From: Evernia prunastri
Lineage: Eukaryota > Ascomycota > Lecanoromycetes > Lecanorales > Parmeliaceae
NCBI GenBank assembly: GCA_003184365.1
Contig: NKYR01000014.1
Coordinates: 248,001 to 312,000, forward strand
Direction: 5' to 3'
Length of the DNA stretch: 64,000 nt
The position numbers and the translations under genes were made by a program. Within the stretch, counting starts at the first letter, position 1. Every line of letters starts with the position of its first letter. Below the pieces are notes generated by a model, which did not search any database, was not told the origin of the DNA, and saw only the letters and a list, made by a program, of their open reading frames with translations. Positions 35,015 through 46,522 of this stretch are shown one piece after another.

Positions 35015-35242
35015 TTGAGAAATTCATGATGAGGATGATGTATCATTAGAAACATTGATAGAGGGCATCAATAATCCTTATAGTCTCTTCACTCTTGATC
35101 AAGATGCGAAGACCATCGTATGTCAATGACGCTCGGCCCTAGATCTAATCAACATTGAAGCGGAGAGGTGTATGTACAATTGAAGTAGGCTTGAAACCAG
35201 CCAGAAACTTCTCAAAAAAGACCCCAATTCTTTTGTTTCTTT

Positions 35243-36282
35243 CTATACAATCTTATCAAACGCCGGTATCAGCGTCTGCGCGAGCCAGAAGCTGAAGACC
35301 AGTTTCGGCCCCGTCATCAACAGCTTCGGCGTCAGGCCTTTGAAGAAACTGGTGAAGCCTTCGTTCCTCATCATGCTCCCCACGATCTTGAACCCGCTCT
35401 CCGGGTTCTCGAAGTTCCGGTTCTGTATCCGGGTCTTGATCACGTCCAGCGGGGCCGAGACGAGCAACGAGGCCGTCGCGCCGGCGATGGAGGCGACGAA
35501 GTTCTGGAGGAAGCCAGCGGAGTTGTAGTCGTCGAGTTTGTACAGGTACTGCTTCGCGGCCGCCGAGCCGCCGAAGAGGGCGAACGAGCCGGGGGCGTTG
35601 CGGGCGGCGGTCCAGCCGGCGCCGCGGTAGAGGCCCATGCCTTCGTCTGCAACGATGCGGAAGACGCCGCGGCCGCGGAAGGCTTCGGGGTTGGTCTGGC
35701 GTTTGATCTTCAGGACGTCGAGGGGGAGGAGGATGATTTCACCGATGCCGATCAAGCTATGCGAGCATGGTCAGCTTGGACCGGGCAACGCTCCGGGAGA
35801 CGCTGGGGTTGGCATACCTTCCAGCAGTCGCGTGCATGATAGCCTTCCCGTTGCCCTTTCCAAAAGCTCGGTCGAACTGGTCACCGTGGTTGAGTGCCAG
35901 GTAGTCTCTCGCGAATGGCTGGCCCCCGTACTTGTATATCCGTTGCAGGACCTTATATCCTGCAGCGTAACCCAGCCCCGGAAATAACGAGGTGAACTTC
36001 TTCCCCAGTGTCGCATGGGCCGTATCTCTGAAGATTACTTCGTTCAGTCTGGCGGCCGATGTGACTTTTCCTTGGTTGCTCATCAATCGCTTCGCGATGG
36101 TGTCGACGGGGTGGAATATGGCGAGTTCGGCGATGCCAGCGGATCCTAAGGCAAGTCAGTCGCCATAGATCAGGATGGATTGGGTGGGTTATACCCGATC
36201 CTAGGAGTCTGGCAGTAGCGGATTCTTTCTTGAATTCTTTCGCAGCAGAGCTGGCGACGGCCTCCACCACCTGCGGAGCCAT
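35243..36282 (-). CDS. ggc1: Mitochondrial GTP/GDP carrier Ggc1/Yhm1 (SLC25)
   Basis: This inner-membrane carrier imports GTP in exchange for GDP and is linked in yeast to mitochondrial iron balance. The ATG at 36282 starts MAPQVVEAVASSAAKEFKKE. Conserved Ggc1 stretches follow: SATARLLGSG, then an exon with FHPVDTIAKRLMSNQGKVTS, LFPGLGYAAGYKVLQRIYKY, and a last exon (35755-35243) with IGIGEIILLPLDVLKIKRQT, GWTAARNAPGSFALFGGSAA and APLDVIKTRIQNRNFENPES. It ends LAQTLIPAFDKIV. All three PxD carrier motifs are visible (HPVD, LPLD, APLD). Two introns separate three exons. The last exon is markedly GC-rich compared with its surroundings. Confidence 0.95.
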
Positions 36283-36711
36283 TCTCCCCCCCACCCTTTG
36301 GATCTCGGCTTGTGGTGTGATGAAAGGAGTGTGACGAGCAAGAAGATTTAGTACTAATGAAGACTGGCGCAGGGCAAACACGAGTTTCGCAACAGATGAA
36401 TGAAATCGACAAGGCCGAGTGAGGGTAGTTCAAGGAGCAAAGAGAAAGATTAAAAGCAATTATATCACCTCCAACACTCACCAAAATTCGAGTAAATATT
36501 CTGTATTTTTCAACGGCCTCCTCCCGAAAGAAAAGGTTTTGCCCGACCAACTTTTTGCCAAGGCGGTTACCTTATCCTTAGTCCCGGTAGATCGGTCACC
36601 GCTAGCGAGTTACGGTGTTAGTGTATTTTATTAGGCTCGCTGGGGCCGCTGGTGCCGCTGGGTCAACTTTAATTGAGTTGCGCACTTCTCGCTCGGACCC
36701 AGCCTCGCCAA

Positions 36712-36878
36712 ATGGGAATTGGGAGGGGTCCAGCCATCCTGTTTATATCTCTATTGGAAATTCCAACCTCCTCCTTACACTCGTTCACTCACTCACTCAC
36801 TCACTCACCCTCTTCACTTATGTACCAGCCTCCGGCATGCTCATTAAACATTCTTCACATCAACTACTACTTTAGTCG
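36712..36878 (+). repeat. Gap-flanking duplicate, left copy (167 bp)
   Basis: This runs from ATGGGAATTGGGAGGGG to CTACTTTAGTCG and includes (CACT)5. Apart from one missing CACT unit I see no difference from the right copy. Confidence 0.95.
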
Positions 36879-36880
36879 CT

Positions 36881-36888
36881 NNNNNNNN
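36881..36888. other. Assembly gap, 8 N
   Basis: Eight undetermined bases lie two bases after the left copy and directly before the right copy of a duplicated segment. Confidence 1.
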
Positions 36889-37059
36889 ATGGGAATTGGG
36901 AGGGGTCCAGCCATCCTGTTTATATCTCTATTGGAAATTCCAACCTCCTCCTTACACTCGTTCACTCACTCACTCACTCACTCACTCACCCTCTTCACTT
37001 ATGTACCAGCCTCCGGCATGCTCATTAAACATTCTTCACATCAACTACTACTTTAGTCG
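36889..37059 (+). repeat. Gap-flanking duplicate, right copy (171 bp)
   Basis: It is the same sequence as 36712-36878 but with (CACT)6 instead of (CACT)5. It probably belongs to the 5' UTR or promoter of the gene at 37114. Confidence 0.95.
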
Positions 37060-37113
37060 TGGCACCTCCTTGCCCCCTACACTCTTCTTTCCTCCTTCCT
37101 CTTTTTAAATATC

Positions 37114-38149
37114 ATGTCCTGGCTTCGTCGTTTGTCTAGAGATCGTTCATCCAAAGGCGAACAAGATCTTCCAATGCCTTCCAGACCCTATTCCAAAGAT
37201 ACCAACAATTATGACTCTCAACAAATACAAAGTCCACCCTACAAAGACACCCAATATTCTAGCGGTTTCAATTCTCAGGACAAATTGCAACCCTTTCGTC
37301 CCTCCACTGCTGGCGACCAAGGTTATAATGCGACACCCCGAGGAGGCCCTGTGACATCCACTGAGGTCAACAACCGTCCAATCACTTCGACCACAATGGA
37401 ACCCACCCCCGACCCCTTGACCAAGGCATTCAATGATGCTATCCGACCATACCTGGATCAAATCGAAGATCTCAAGATCAAGGTCGAAGAAACCACCGAT
37501 CAACTTCAGCAACTCGAGGATGAGCGCGCAGACATGCATGCCTGGATTGACAAGCGCGGCCTTAGAGCCGGTGAGTTCCAACCCAATTGGCGTAGTACGG
37601 GAAGCATATTGACTTTTATCAGATGTACCTCCGTCCATTGCGAACGCGATGAACAGCGACCCCACCTCTGCGCAGACGCTCAATTACCAACTCGATCGCA
37701 AAATGACTGTGCTCAATCACGACCTCCACCGCCTCCAAGACTCCCTCTCCTCACATCTCCCGACCGCCACATTCGCCAGCACTCTCGCGCAGCTCATTCC
37801 GTCCATCGAGGACCTCTCCGGTCTGCATGGCGGCGCTCCGCTCGCGTTTGAGCTCATCATCAAGCTTGGCGGGAACTTGAACTCCCACGGGGGCGATGAG
37901 GGCTGGAACAACGACGCCGACGCGAGTAGCCGGGCAGAGTTCTACAACCGTCTGGATGACTGCATGTTGGACATTGTGCGCCTGCGACTGGCGCCTGCGA
38001 GTGGGGAGGACCCACCGTGGCAGGTCGGAAGGGACATCAAGAGGCTCGAGAAGACGGGAGCTTTCTTGAGGACGAAGCTCGGTCTGCAGACTTACTTCCC
38101 CAGGAGCTTGGAACTCATGAAGAGAGGCGAGTCTCGGGGCGCCCAGTGA
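37114..38149 (+). CDS. Hypothetical coiled-coil protein
   Basis: I do not recognise a family. The ATG at 37114 starts MSWLRRLSRDRSSKGEQDLP. A long Ser/Pro/Asn/Gln-rich region follows, then a predicted coiled coil (IEDLKIKVEETTDQLQQLED). An intron, GTGAGT at about 37572 to TATCAG at 37621, joins LRA to DVPPSIANAMNSDPT. The C-terminal half is helical (MTVLNHDLHRLQDSLSSHLP; RLDDCMLDIVRLRLAPASGE) and ends LMKRGESRGAQ. The N-terminal MSWLRRLSR could be an amphipathic helix. The reading frame is clean and codon use looks coding. It sits just downstream of the assembly gap. Confidence 0.8.
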
Positions 38150-38931
38150 TCTCCCCGCTTCAGGCGTTGTAGATCGATTTGATTGCTATGTGTCAACTCA
38201 CGGCGCAAACGGGAACGTTTTACAGGGAAATAATAATAATGATGGATACGAGAAAAGCGAGCAAGCGACACTTTAATTGGATGCGAGCGTCGAGCGTCAG
38301 CATTGTCGATATGGACGAAAACCTTCCTGTCTGATAGTAACGGTCCATTTCCAAGTATCTAACGTCAACTTTTGAACAAATAGTGCAATTCATGCCCGTG
38401 ACACGTAGATATAAAGTAGGCATTAGCCCAGGCCACGTTCCCATTCACACAAGATTCGCTTGTGATTTGGTCCTGAACAGAGTACATTCAACTCGACATC
38501 TCAGACATTCGAAACATCAAACCTCGGGGTGGCTATCACTTTATAAGCTAGTAAACACTACGCTAGAAGCAATTGCTTCATCGTAATTCCAGCGCGTCGC
38601 GACAATGCGATCTCGACCCGGCGAAGTGAGCTTTTCTGGACGTACACTTTCGAATATGCCGTGGGACGAGGGCTGGGGTTGCGGCATGATGGGGCATGCT
38701 GCTTTTCTGTATATGTAAAAGGGAATCCGACAGGGGAATATGCAAAGTACCATGAAGGTCAGGGAAGCGCATATAGCTTGCGTCTGCTACTTGCTAGGAG
38801 CAGATCAAGAGGGTTGAGAAATCTTTTGTGCAGATGGAGAACAGCTAGTGAAATCGGTGCATCGCTGAATTGGCATCGCCTTGACTAAATGTACATCTCT
38901 CTATCAACAACTACCGTGCAACAGCTCACGT
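38150..38931. other. Intergenic between convergent genes
   Basis: This is the 3' flank of the hypothetical gene (plus) and of ATP synthase beta (minus). No gene is supported. Confidence 0.55.
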
Positions 38932-40941
38932 CTACTTCTTCTCCAAATCGGCCAAAATCTTCTCTCCTTTTTGGCGTGCAGAGTCGATGTCACCTACCAT
39001 GTAGAATGCACCTGTAAAGGTTCATTAGCACAAGAACACGGAAAAACCCCCTTGCATGTGATTGCAGATGCATACCTTCTGGCAGATCGTCACCCTCCCC
39101 ATTCATGATGGCCTTGAAGCTGCGAATGGTATCCTTCAAGTCCACCAACTTGCCCTCAATACCAGTGAAAACCTGCGCAACAGTGAAAGGCTGGCTCAAG
39201 AATCTCTGCAGTTTTCGAGCTCGCTCAACGGTCAACTTGTCTGCTTCCGACAACTCGTCCATTCCCAAAATAGCAATAATATCCTGCAGGGACTTGTACT
39301 CTTGCAACATTTGCTGCACGCGCGACGCGGTATCGTAGTGCTCTTGACCGACGACACGAGGGTCCAACATTCGGGATTTAGAATCTAGAGGGTCGACAGC
39401 GGGGTAAATGCCCAATTCAGAGATACCGCGAGACAAGACAGTGGTGGCGTCCAAATGAGCAAAGGTGGTGGCAGGGGCAGGATCAGTCAAATCGTCGGCT
39501 GGCACGTAGACGGCCTGAACTGAGGTGATGGATCCCTTCTGGGTGGTTGTGATACGTTCTTGCATGAGACCCATGTCGACCGCGAGAGTTGGCTGGTAGC
39601 CGACAGCAGACGGGATACGACCAAGTAAGGCAGACACTTCGGAACCGGCTTGAGTGAAACGAAAGATGTTGTCAATGAAGAGTAGCACTGATCAAGAGGT
39701 CAGCAAACAAGTCATCTTATAAGGACACAACTGTAGTTGCGTACCATCTTGGCCCTCCTCGTCACGGAAGTACTCGGCCACAGTCAAACCAGTGAGAGCA
39801 ACACGGGCACGGGCTCCTGGGGGCTCGTTCATTTGACCGAATACCAAGGCGACTTTCGACTCGCCATCCAGGTTGATGACCTGGGTTTCTTGCATTTCAT
39901 GGTACAGATCGTTACCCTCGCGAGTGCGTTCTCCGACACCGGTAAAGACAGAGAAACCGCCATGTGCCTTAGCGATATTGTTCTGCATTTCGCATCAGCG
40001 CAGCTCCTTCAGACACACCAATATGGGGTAGAGAGTCCTACAATCAGCTCCTGAATGAACACCGTCTTGCCGACACCGGCACCTCCGAAGAGGCCAATTT
40101 TTCCACCGCGAGCATAAGGAGCGAGGAGATCAACGACTTTGATACCGGTAATCAAAACCTCAGCGGATGTTGATTGTTCGACAAACTCGGGAGCATCGGC
40201 ATGGATTGGCTTCTTCTGGCTATGCTTGATGGGGCCACGCTCGTCGATAGGGTTACCAGTGACGTTCATGATACGACCAAGTGTTCCTGGTCCCACGGGA
40301 ATCATGATGGGAGATCCAGTATCAGTTGCCGACCGCCCTCGTACGAGTCCCTCGGTACCTAGGCGTTTGGGTCAGTGTCGTTTCCTTGAGACAGTCTCCA
40401 GGAGCCAAGTCTACCGTCCATAGCAATGGTTCGGACCACATTTTCACCCAAGTGTTGCTGTTCAAAAGTAAGCATAAGGGCAAAATACCTCGTGGCGTCG
40501 GATATTCAACGTACAGCAACTTCGAGGATCAATTTCTGGCCAGCATTCTCGGTCTCCAGAGCATTGAGAATAGGAGGTAGTGCTTCGGTGTCGAATTTCA
40601 CTTTTTGCAAGGGAATAGCATCAGCCAATGATCGCGCCTTTCGTACTCCAAACCTAGCTCCAGAGCGCAAGCTTTTACTAAGGCGTCTTGCATACCGTCT
40701 ACGACAGCACCGATGACTTGATGTATCTTCCCATCACCTACACCGCTTGCGAATCGAGCCCCAATAGCTGGAGCGAGGTTGCTTCTTATGGGTTGGAAGG
40801 CGCGTCGAGCTGTTGTTGGCCGTGCCAATCCAGAGGCTCGAAGAGTTCGAGCGAGGCCGCTGCATCCGAGTCAAGATTATTAGCAAATGCCATTGAACAT
40901 GGTGACATATGAATTTCAAATTTCACGTACCTCTTCAACAT
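38932..40941 (-). CDS. atp2: ATP synthase F1 subunit beta, mitochondrial
   Basis: This is the catalytic subunit of mitochondrial F1Fo ATP synthase. The first exon is only 11 nt (ATGTTGAAGAG, from 40941). After an intron the presequence continues SGLARTLRASGLARPTTARR. The core has GVGDGKIHQVIGAVVD, VKFDTEALPPILNALE, ENVVRTIAMDGTDGLVRG and the P-loop GLFGGAGVGKTVFIQELI. It continues with GVGERTREGNDLYHEM, LVFGQMNEPPGARARVALTG, LLFIDNIFRFTQAGSEVSAL (Walker B) and ALLGRIPSAVGYQPTLAVDM. The last exon gives AFYMVGDIDSARQKGEKI and ends ADLEKK with TAG at 38932. At least six introns are present. Confidence 0.97.
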
Positions 40942-41230
40942 TATGAAGGATGTAAAAGAACGGTAGAAGTTGGAGTGGAATGTAGGATTGATGGAGTGAT
41001 GGAGTACTTCCTACTTTGGAGCTTTGATGGACGGAAAATGAGGTCGAAACTCCATCGCGCTAGCATCCGCTAGCTTTTTATAACGCTAGTTCATGAACCC
41101 AATTCTTGACAACTATAATCACTCCACTACTCAACTACTCACGAGTCATGTTCAATTGAGCTATCCCGTTACATCTACGAGGAGCTCCACCAGCAATCCA
41201 ATCCCACCATCCACTCGACGGAGTCACGCA
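40942..41230. promoter_or_regulatory. Short divergent promoter between ATP2 and COX5
   Basis: Only 289 bp separate the two start codons. The region holds the 5' UTRs and promoters of two oxidative phosphorylation genes. An imperfect repeat GCTAGCATCCGCTAGC is at 41059-41074. Which factors bind is not visible. Confidence 0.6.
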
Positions 41231-42064
41231 ATGCTACTACGCTCGTTCGCCCGAGCTGCTCCCAGCTCATCCGCAATCCGAGGTCCATCAATTCGCACAG
41301 CTCTACGAAACCCCCGTACCGCGGTCCCACTATGCACATTCGATGCCAGAAAACAACAGACGCGCTCACTCGCTGCTCATGCTATATCTAATCCGACTCT
41401 CTCCCAGATTGAGAAGCGATGGGAAGGCATGCCTCCCCAAGAGCAGGCTGAATTGTGGATGGCATTGAGGGATAGGATGAAGAACGATTGGCATGAGTTG
41501 ACTTTGCAAGAGAGGAAGGCCGGTACGTCAGTCAGCACGGTCAGGCTGTTCACTGTGACTTCCGAGTCCAGATGCTCGACTTGCTTCTTCTTACGTCACA
41601 TATTCGACGCGGATTCAGACCCAGGCAACGTTTTTATACGTATCTGCCCTGCCATAGTACAATTCTAACACGGATATCAAATACAGCATACTGGATAGCT
41701 TTTGGCCCTCATGGTCCTCGCGCCCTCCCTCCGCCGGGCGAGAATTGGTATGTCTTCCGATTGACAATGTACGGCATCGGCGTCTCTTTCGTGCTCTTCT
41801 GCGCCATAAGGACGCAAGGGCGACCAGCGCCAAAGACCATGAACGCCCAATACCAGGAGATGACCAACGAATATCTAAAGGTACGCCGCGCTCGCATGAA
41901 TGCCCGAGGCATCAATCTCTAGCGTTATCGTGCTAACGGTGTTGTCTCGCCAGAACCAAAAAACCGAGCCGATAACAGGCATATCATCCGAAGGTTATGT
42001 GGGCAAAGGAATGGTGCAGAGCAAGCCAAGAAAAGGGGGCTTTCCATCAGATGACGACGAATGA
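41231..42064 (+). CDS. cox5: Cytochrome c oxidase subunit IV/Cox5, mitochondrial
   Basis: A nuclear-encoded subunit of respiratory complex IV in the inner membrane. The ATG at 41231 gives MLLRSFARAAPSSSAIRGPS, an Arg/Ser-rich presequence. The family region follows: AISNPTLSQIEKRWEGMPPQ, EQAELWMALRDRMKNDWHEL. An intron (41523-41686) joins QERKA to AYWIAFGPHGPRALPPPGEN. The membrane helix is MYGIGVSFVLFCAIR. A second intron (41881-41953) precedes the last exon, NQKTEPITGISSEGYVGKGM, ending PSDDDE. The spliced length is 198 residues, in frame. It is divergent from the ATP synthase beta gene. Confidence 0.93.
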
Positions 42065-42587
42065 ATAGCAACAGAAAGGTCGCCCATGTATTCTACCTCA
42101 GTGCTTTGACACTTAACAAGACCTTCGAGCATCAGTATCCAATATCCATTCCACTTTGAATCTAAAATCAGAGGAATTGCGCAGAGCAGTTGGTAGTGAG
42201 TTGGGGACCTCGGCGTGGCATTCTATACACTCGGGCACTTGTACAAACGCATAGCTTTTAAGAGTAGAAATACAAGTTGGTGATTTCCGAATTTCGCGGA
42301 GCTCAGGGGTTCTCTAAGCGCTGATTTGAACGGACTCTCCAGCGAATTTTCAGTTGGTACACTAGCATATTCCTCGCTATCTCTTCACTTTTGCACAATG
42401 AACCTGAAGTATTCACCCTCCAGTCGAGAATAAGCACACCATGATACCATCCTGAACAGGGCGCCATCTATCCTGACCGTCGTCTATTCTTGCTCCTACC
42501 CAACGCCTTTCGCCTTTTCGCGATGCATTACCCACCCCTGGTATCTCTCCCTCCATACTGTACAATTTTTTCTGGTTCTGGATTCCG
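42065..42587. other. Intergenic between convergent genes
   Basis: This is the 3' flank of COX5 (plus) and the Rab gene (minus). No gene is supported. Confidence 0.55.
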
Positions 42588-43537
42588 TCAGCAACACCCC
42601 CCGCTCCATCCTTTCCCGCCTTTTCCACCGCCGATATCATTCATCCCCACCCTCACGGTCCCGCCACCACCCTTTCCTGCGGCACCAGCTCCAGGTCCGC
42701 GGACACCACTCCTCCGGTCATTCAAATCATACCTTCCCCGTTCCACGTTCTCATATATCCGTTCCGCTACTTCCAAGAAAGCCTTCTCAACGTTCTGTCC
42801 ACTCCTCGCAGAGGTCTCCACGTACGTCATCACGCCGTTCTGTTTACACCACGCTTCTGCTTCGTCAACGGTTACAGTCCTCTGATTTGCGGCTTCTAAT
42901 CCTTTCGTCTCGCCATTTGCCATTCCGGAAGTAACCGTACTTGATGAAGCCAAATCACTCTTGTTACCCACGAGTATAACCTACACAATTCGTAGTAAGT
43001 GCGGTTTCTTCGAGGCACAGGACTTGGGTAATAGGACTCGGGTCATGAGACAGTCTTGGGAGTAGAATGAGGGTATTGTTTCCGAAACAGGGCTCGAGAA
43101 TGAGATGTGGTATACATTGAGGGAATAGTCGCTCTAAGAAGCGCACTTACGACAATCCCCTCCTCTGCAATCTGTCTTAGGTCATGTAACCAGGCCGTCG
43201 CATGCTCGAAGGTCGATCGCCGAGTTATATCGTAGACCAGCAGGGCTCCGGAAGCACCGCGGAAGTAGGACCTGGTTATCGATTTGTAGGTTTCTTGACC
43301 TGCCGTGTCCCAGAGAGAAAGCTTCATGCGTTTCTGCTTAACTCCATCGGACGGAGAGGTGGGAGTGGAGGCCGGTGGCCCAACAGCGACGATACGAGAT
43401 CCGAATTCCACACCAATTGTCACGTCATGGTGAGGCGAGAAACGACCCTCACAAAGCCTGATTGTGAGACTAGATTTGCCCGTGCCAGAATCACCAATAC
43501 AAACGAGCTTGGCGATATAATCCCATGGCTGTGACAT
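42588..43537 (-). CDS. Rab-family small GTPase, Rab4/Ypt4-like
   Basis: Rab GTPases control vesicle traffic on endomembranes. The start is MSQPWDYIAKLVCIGDSGTG, with P-loop GDSGTGKSS, switch I HDVTIGVEF, switch II WDTAGQETYKSITRSYFRG, G4 VGNKSDL and G5 ETSARSG. A 170-nt intron (42981-43150) splits AEEGIV from VILVGNKSD. Total length is 259 residues, longer than the usual ~200-220, because of inserts after the effector strand (VGPPASTPTSPSDGVKQKR) and after NKSD. The C-terminus is Gly-rich and ends GGCC, a double geranylgeranylation site. Assignment to Rab4 rather than Rab2 or Rab14 rests on the N-terminal region and is tentative. Confidence 0.88.
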
Positions 43538-44119
43538 TTTAGGGGCTGTCTGTCACCAGAGAAGATGGATGAAGCGGGCTTGTCGGCTGCGTCACGATGT
43601 TATGTTACTGATTTGTTGGTAGAAAACTTGAAGTGCCACATTATCCATGTCCATATAGAGGATCAGGAGTTGGTTCTGTTGAGAGTGTAGCCGTGATTTA
43701 ATTGCCCCAGTTGCCTTCTATTGAACAAGATACTTTAATGGTTTCAATCTTCAACATTTGAACAATGATGCCGTTATGTCTTGGCATGCATTAGGATAAA
43801 GCATAAATCTGCATAATTGATTAAGGCGATGAGGCAAAAGGTAGCGCCTAAATTAGGTAACAACCGCGGCCTGGGGCCCCCAAAACCGGTGGTGCCGGCG
43901 TATGACTGTTGGAGGCACAAGACTCACTAACACTACCTTATTGATGAATGCGTACTACTACTACTACTATTACTCTTGGGAATTCCTGACACTTGAGAAC
44001 CTGTGATCTCCCAGCGGACGTCATTCTTCCAGATATCTTATCGCTGCGGAGAGCTCACACCAAGATTGCCTCCTCGGAGGCATCGAACGGGCTGCCGAGG
44101 ACTGTAGGCATAACTCAAT
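43538..44119. other. Divergent promoter region with a triplet repeat
   Basis: This lies between the Rab gene (minus) and the PNS1-like gene (plus). A TAC/ACT triplet run (GTACTACTACTACTACTATTACT) lies at 43951-43973. No gene is supported. Confidence 0.5.
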
Positions 44120-46522
44120 ATGTTCTCTGAATGTGAGGCTACCTATCCCCATCCTATTTATCTGTCAGAAACTTTCAAAGAACGATCAGGCTAACGAGGC
44201 GATACAGATGCTAGCCGCTTTCTTGCTCAGTCACAGTCCAGAGTCGGCTTGGGCCCGCCGGAAGAACCACCGAGAAACCCATTACAAAGGCAACGGCGTC
44301 CAGAGCAGGCTTCTTCAAGGTTTCCTTCTTCAAGATCCTACCTTCAACGGCCGACCTTAGGCAACCCTTACCAAGCCAGTGCCTCTCAATTTTCGCAGTT
44401 TCCGTTCGCTTCACGTGCCGCTGCACCTAACGCTCCACTGTTCTACAGCGCTACAGATCAGTTCAGAGAAGAAGAAGATGAAGAAGAGCATGAAAGAGAA
44501 GTAGCCGACTTCTACGCCCTGCAGAAATCGAGACGACAGTTCGGCGGGAGTCACCTGGAGGAATCTTCCGAAGCCGAAGATGAGGGGAGCAGAGGCTCGG
44601 GGTTAGAGGAAAGTGGTGATGGCAGAGCTACAGATGATCGGGGTTACGGTAGAGGTGGAGGTATCAGGAGCTCGTGGATGGGCGATAAGGCGCGAGGACG
44701 TGGTAAAGGGGTCGGAACAGTGAAGATAGACCAGGATGACGGCGTTCGTCTTGCGAGAGTAGAAAGTGAGGAAAGCAGCAATGGCAAAAGCAGAATGGTG
44801 GACGTTGGACTCGAGAGTACCACCCGAAGCATTGCGGATGGTCTGGATAGGGATGATCCCCCAGACGACCTAGCTATTGAGATACCACCGGACGATGACC
44901 CTCCATCTGTACAACAATTTCGCAAAGCGCCGATAACACCGTTCAATCCAGCGACACCTTTTCTACCGAAGGAGACGAGTACTAACGATATTCACGGTAG
45001 ACCACGTCCACCAGAGTCAGACTCATCTTCGACGCCACCAACTGTCTCTTACCCGGTGGAGGAGCCTCCGCGGCATGACGCTTTCTGGGGTTCGTTGTAC
45101 CTCATTTCACTGGCCGCTTTGTTCGCGAGTTTTCTGCTGGTCTACCTGCACACTGCCGCGCCAACTCTCAAGCATCCTTTGGGTGATACTGTTTACACGA
45201 CACTGCATGCATCCTATCACCTCCTGGCGATCGACACTCTGGCGGCCGTGATCGTTTCCTTACTTTGGTTGGCAGTTCTACGATCCTATGTTCGACCACT
45301 AGTCTACATGATTCTTGTGGCTGTTCCTGTGATCCTTTTCTCGTTCTTCCTCTACCCACTCATTGCCAGCTATAGGGGACAGTACCATGGGGCCAGTATC
45401 CAGGACAAAGCAATGCGCTGGTTCGCCTTTATCCCTGGGGTTCTAGCCCTTGTGTGGGCATTCTCGGTCTATAGAGGTCGTCATTCGATGAGCAAAGCAA
45501 TCAGCATCCTCGAATTTTGCTGCAGGATCCTTGCTGTCAACCCTGGTCTCCTAGTCGTCGGCTTCGCGACGCTCATCGGCGTCATAGTATGGTCATGGGT
45601 ATGGATGGCCATGTTCACGCGCGTATTTCTTGGCGGCCATCTCTCACCCGCCAAAGCTTTCTTCATAATCGACGCCGGCACCTGGTGGCTCGGTGCTTTC
45701 TTTGTACTCGTTTATCTCTGGACCCTCGGAGTCATATCCGGTATCCAGCGTGCCACCACTGCAGCGACAGTCTCCCAGTGGTACTTCCATCGCCTCACCA
45801 TCCCAGCGCCCACCTCCCGCGAAGTCATCAATGCGGCCTTCTCTCACGCCACTACAACCTTATTCGGCACTGTCTGCCTCTCCACGCTTCTCGCGCTTGT
45901 CATCCGCCTCCCGTTCCTAATCCTCCCTCGCCGCGTCCTCGCTCTTGTCGGAATATGCTCCTACACCGTCATCCCTTCTTCAATAGCTACTCTCACCAAC
46001 CCATTAACCCTCACATACAGCGCTATCCACTCGCAATCACTCACCACTTCCTCGCGGGCTCTCGCTCGTTTATCCTTCCTCGCTCCCAATACTCCACAAT
46101 CGGCCAATTTCCGTGCTCGCAATTCGATACCTCGAACACCGCTACATTCGTACACCCTCTCGCTGCTCCTCCTCCGCGCAACACGCCTCATCACATCACT
46201 CGCCCTCGGTTTTGGGGGTTGGGTTAGCACAGCGCGCTCTCTCACTCTCACCAATGCTGAAGGAGCATCCGGATCTACCGTCAAAGGCAGTCTCTACGCT
46301 TACGTTGTAGGGCTGATAGCAGCGGCGATAGGATGGGGAGTCCTCGGCGCCATGGACGGCGTAGTGGCAGGTGTAGTGGATGCAGTCGTTGTTTGTTGGG
46401 GAAGCGAGGTAGGGAGAGGGCAGGGAGAGGTCAGGTACTGTAGAGAAGCAGAATGGCTGTTTGGAGACGACCCGGCGGGGGCGGATGAAGAGGCCGAAGG
46501 CTTCCTGGGAGGAAGGAGGTAA
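44120..46522 (+). CDS. pns1: Choline-transporter-like protein, PNS1/CTL (SLC44) family
   Basis: A multi-pass membrane protein; the SLC44 family includes animal choline transporters, while fungal Pns1 function is unclear. I place the start at ATG 44120 in a 13-nt exon (MFSE), spliced by a 75-nt intron (44133-44207) to give MFSEYASRFLAQSQSRVGLG. Without this exon the frame has no ATG. The spliced protein is 775 residues. The first ~270 residues are hydrophilic and rich in Glu, Ser, Arg and Pro. About ten hydrophobic segments follow from FWGSLYLISLAALFASFLLV on. Family-like stretches are WSWVWMAMFTRVFLGGH, WTLGVISGIQRATTAATVSQ, WYFHR and IGWGVLGAMDGVVAGVVDAV. The tail FGDDPAGADEEAEGFLGGRR is acidic. 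Confidence 0.9.

Larger units (their letters stand above)
36283..37113. other. Divergent promoter region containing an assembly gap
   Basis: This lies between GGC1 (minus) and the hypothetical gene at 37114 (plus). It carries an 8-N gap with near-identical copies on both sides. The true length of the region is therefore uncertain. Confidence 0.8.

Noticed and set aside
37649..37851. Reading the hypothetical gene straight through its intron
   Set aside because: The unspliced frame becomes Pro/Arg/Ser-rich nonsense, while the spliced frame continues with a clean helical sequence.
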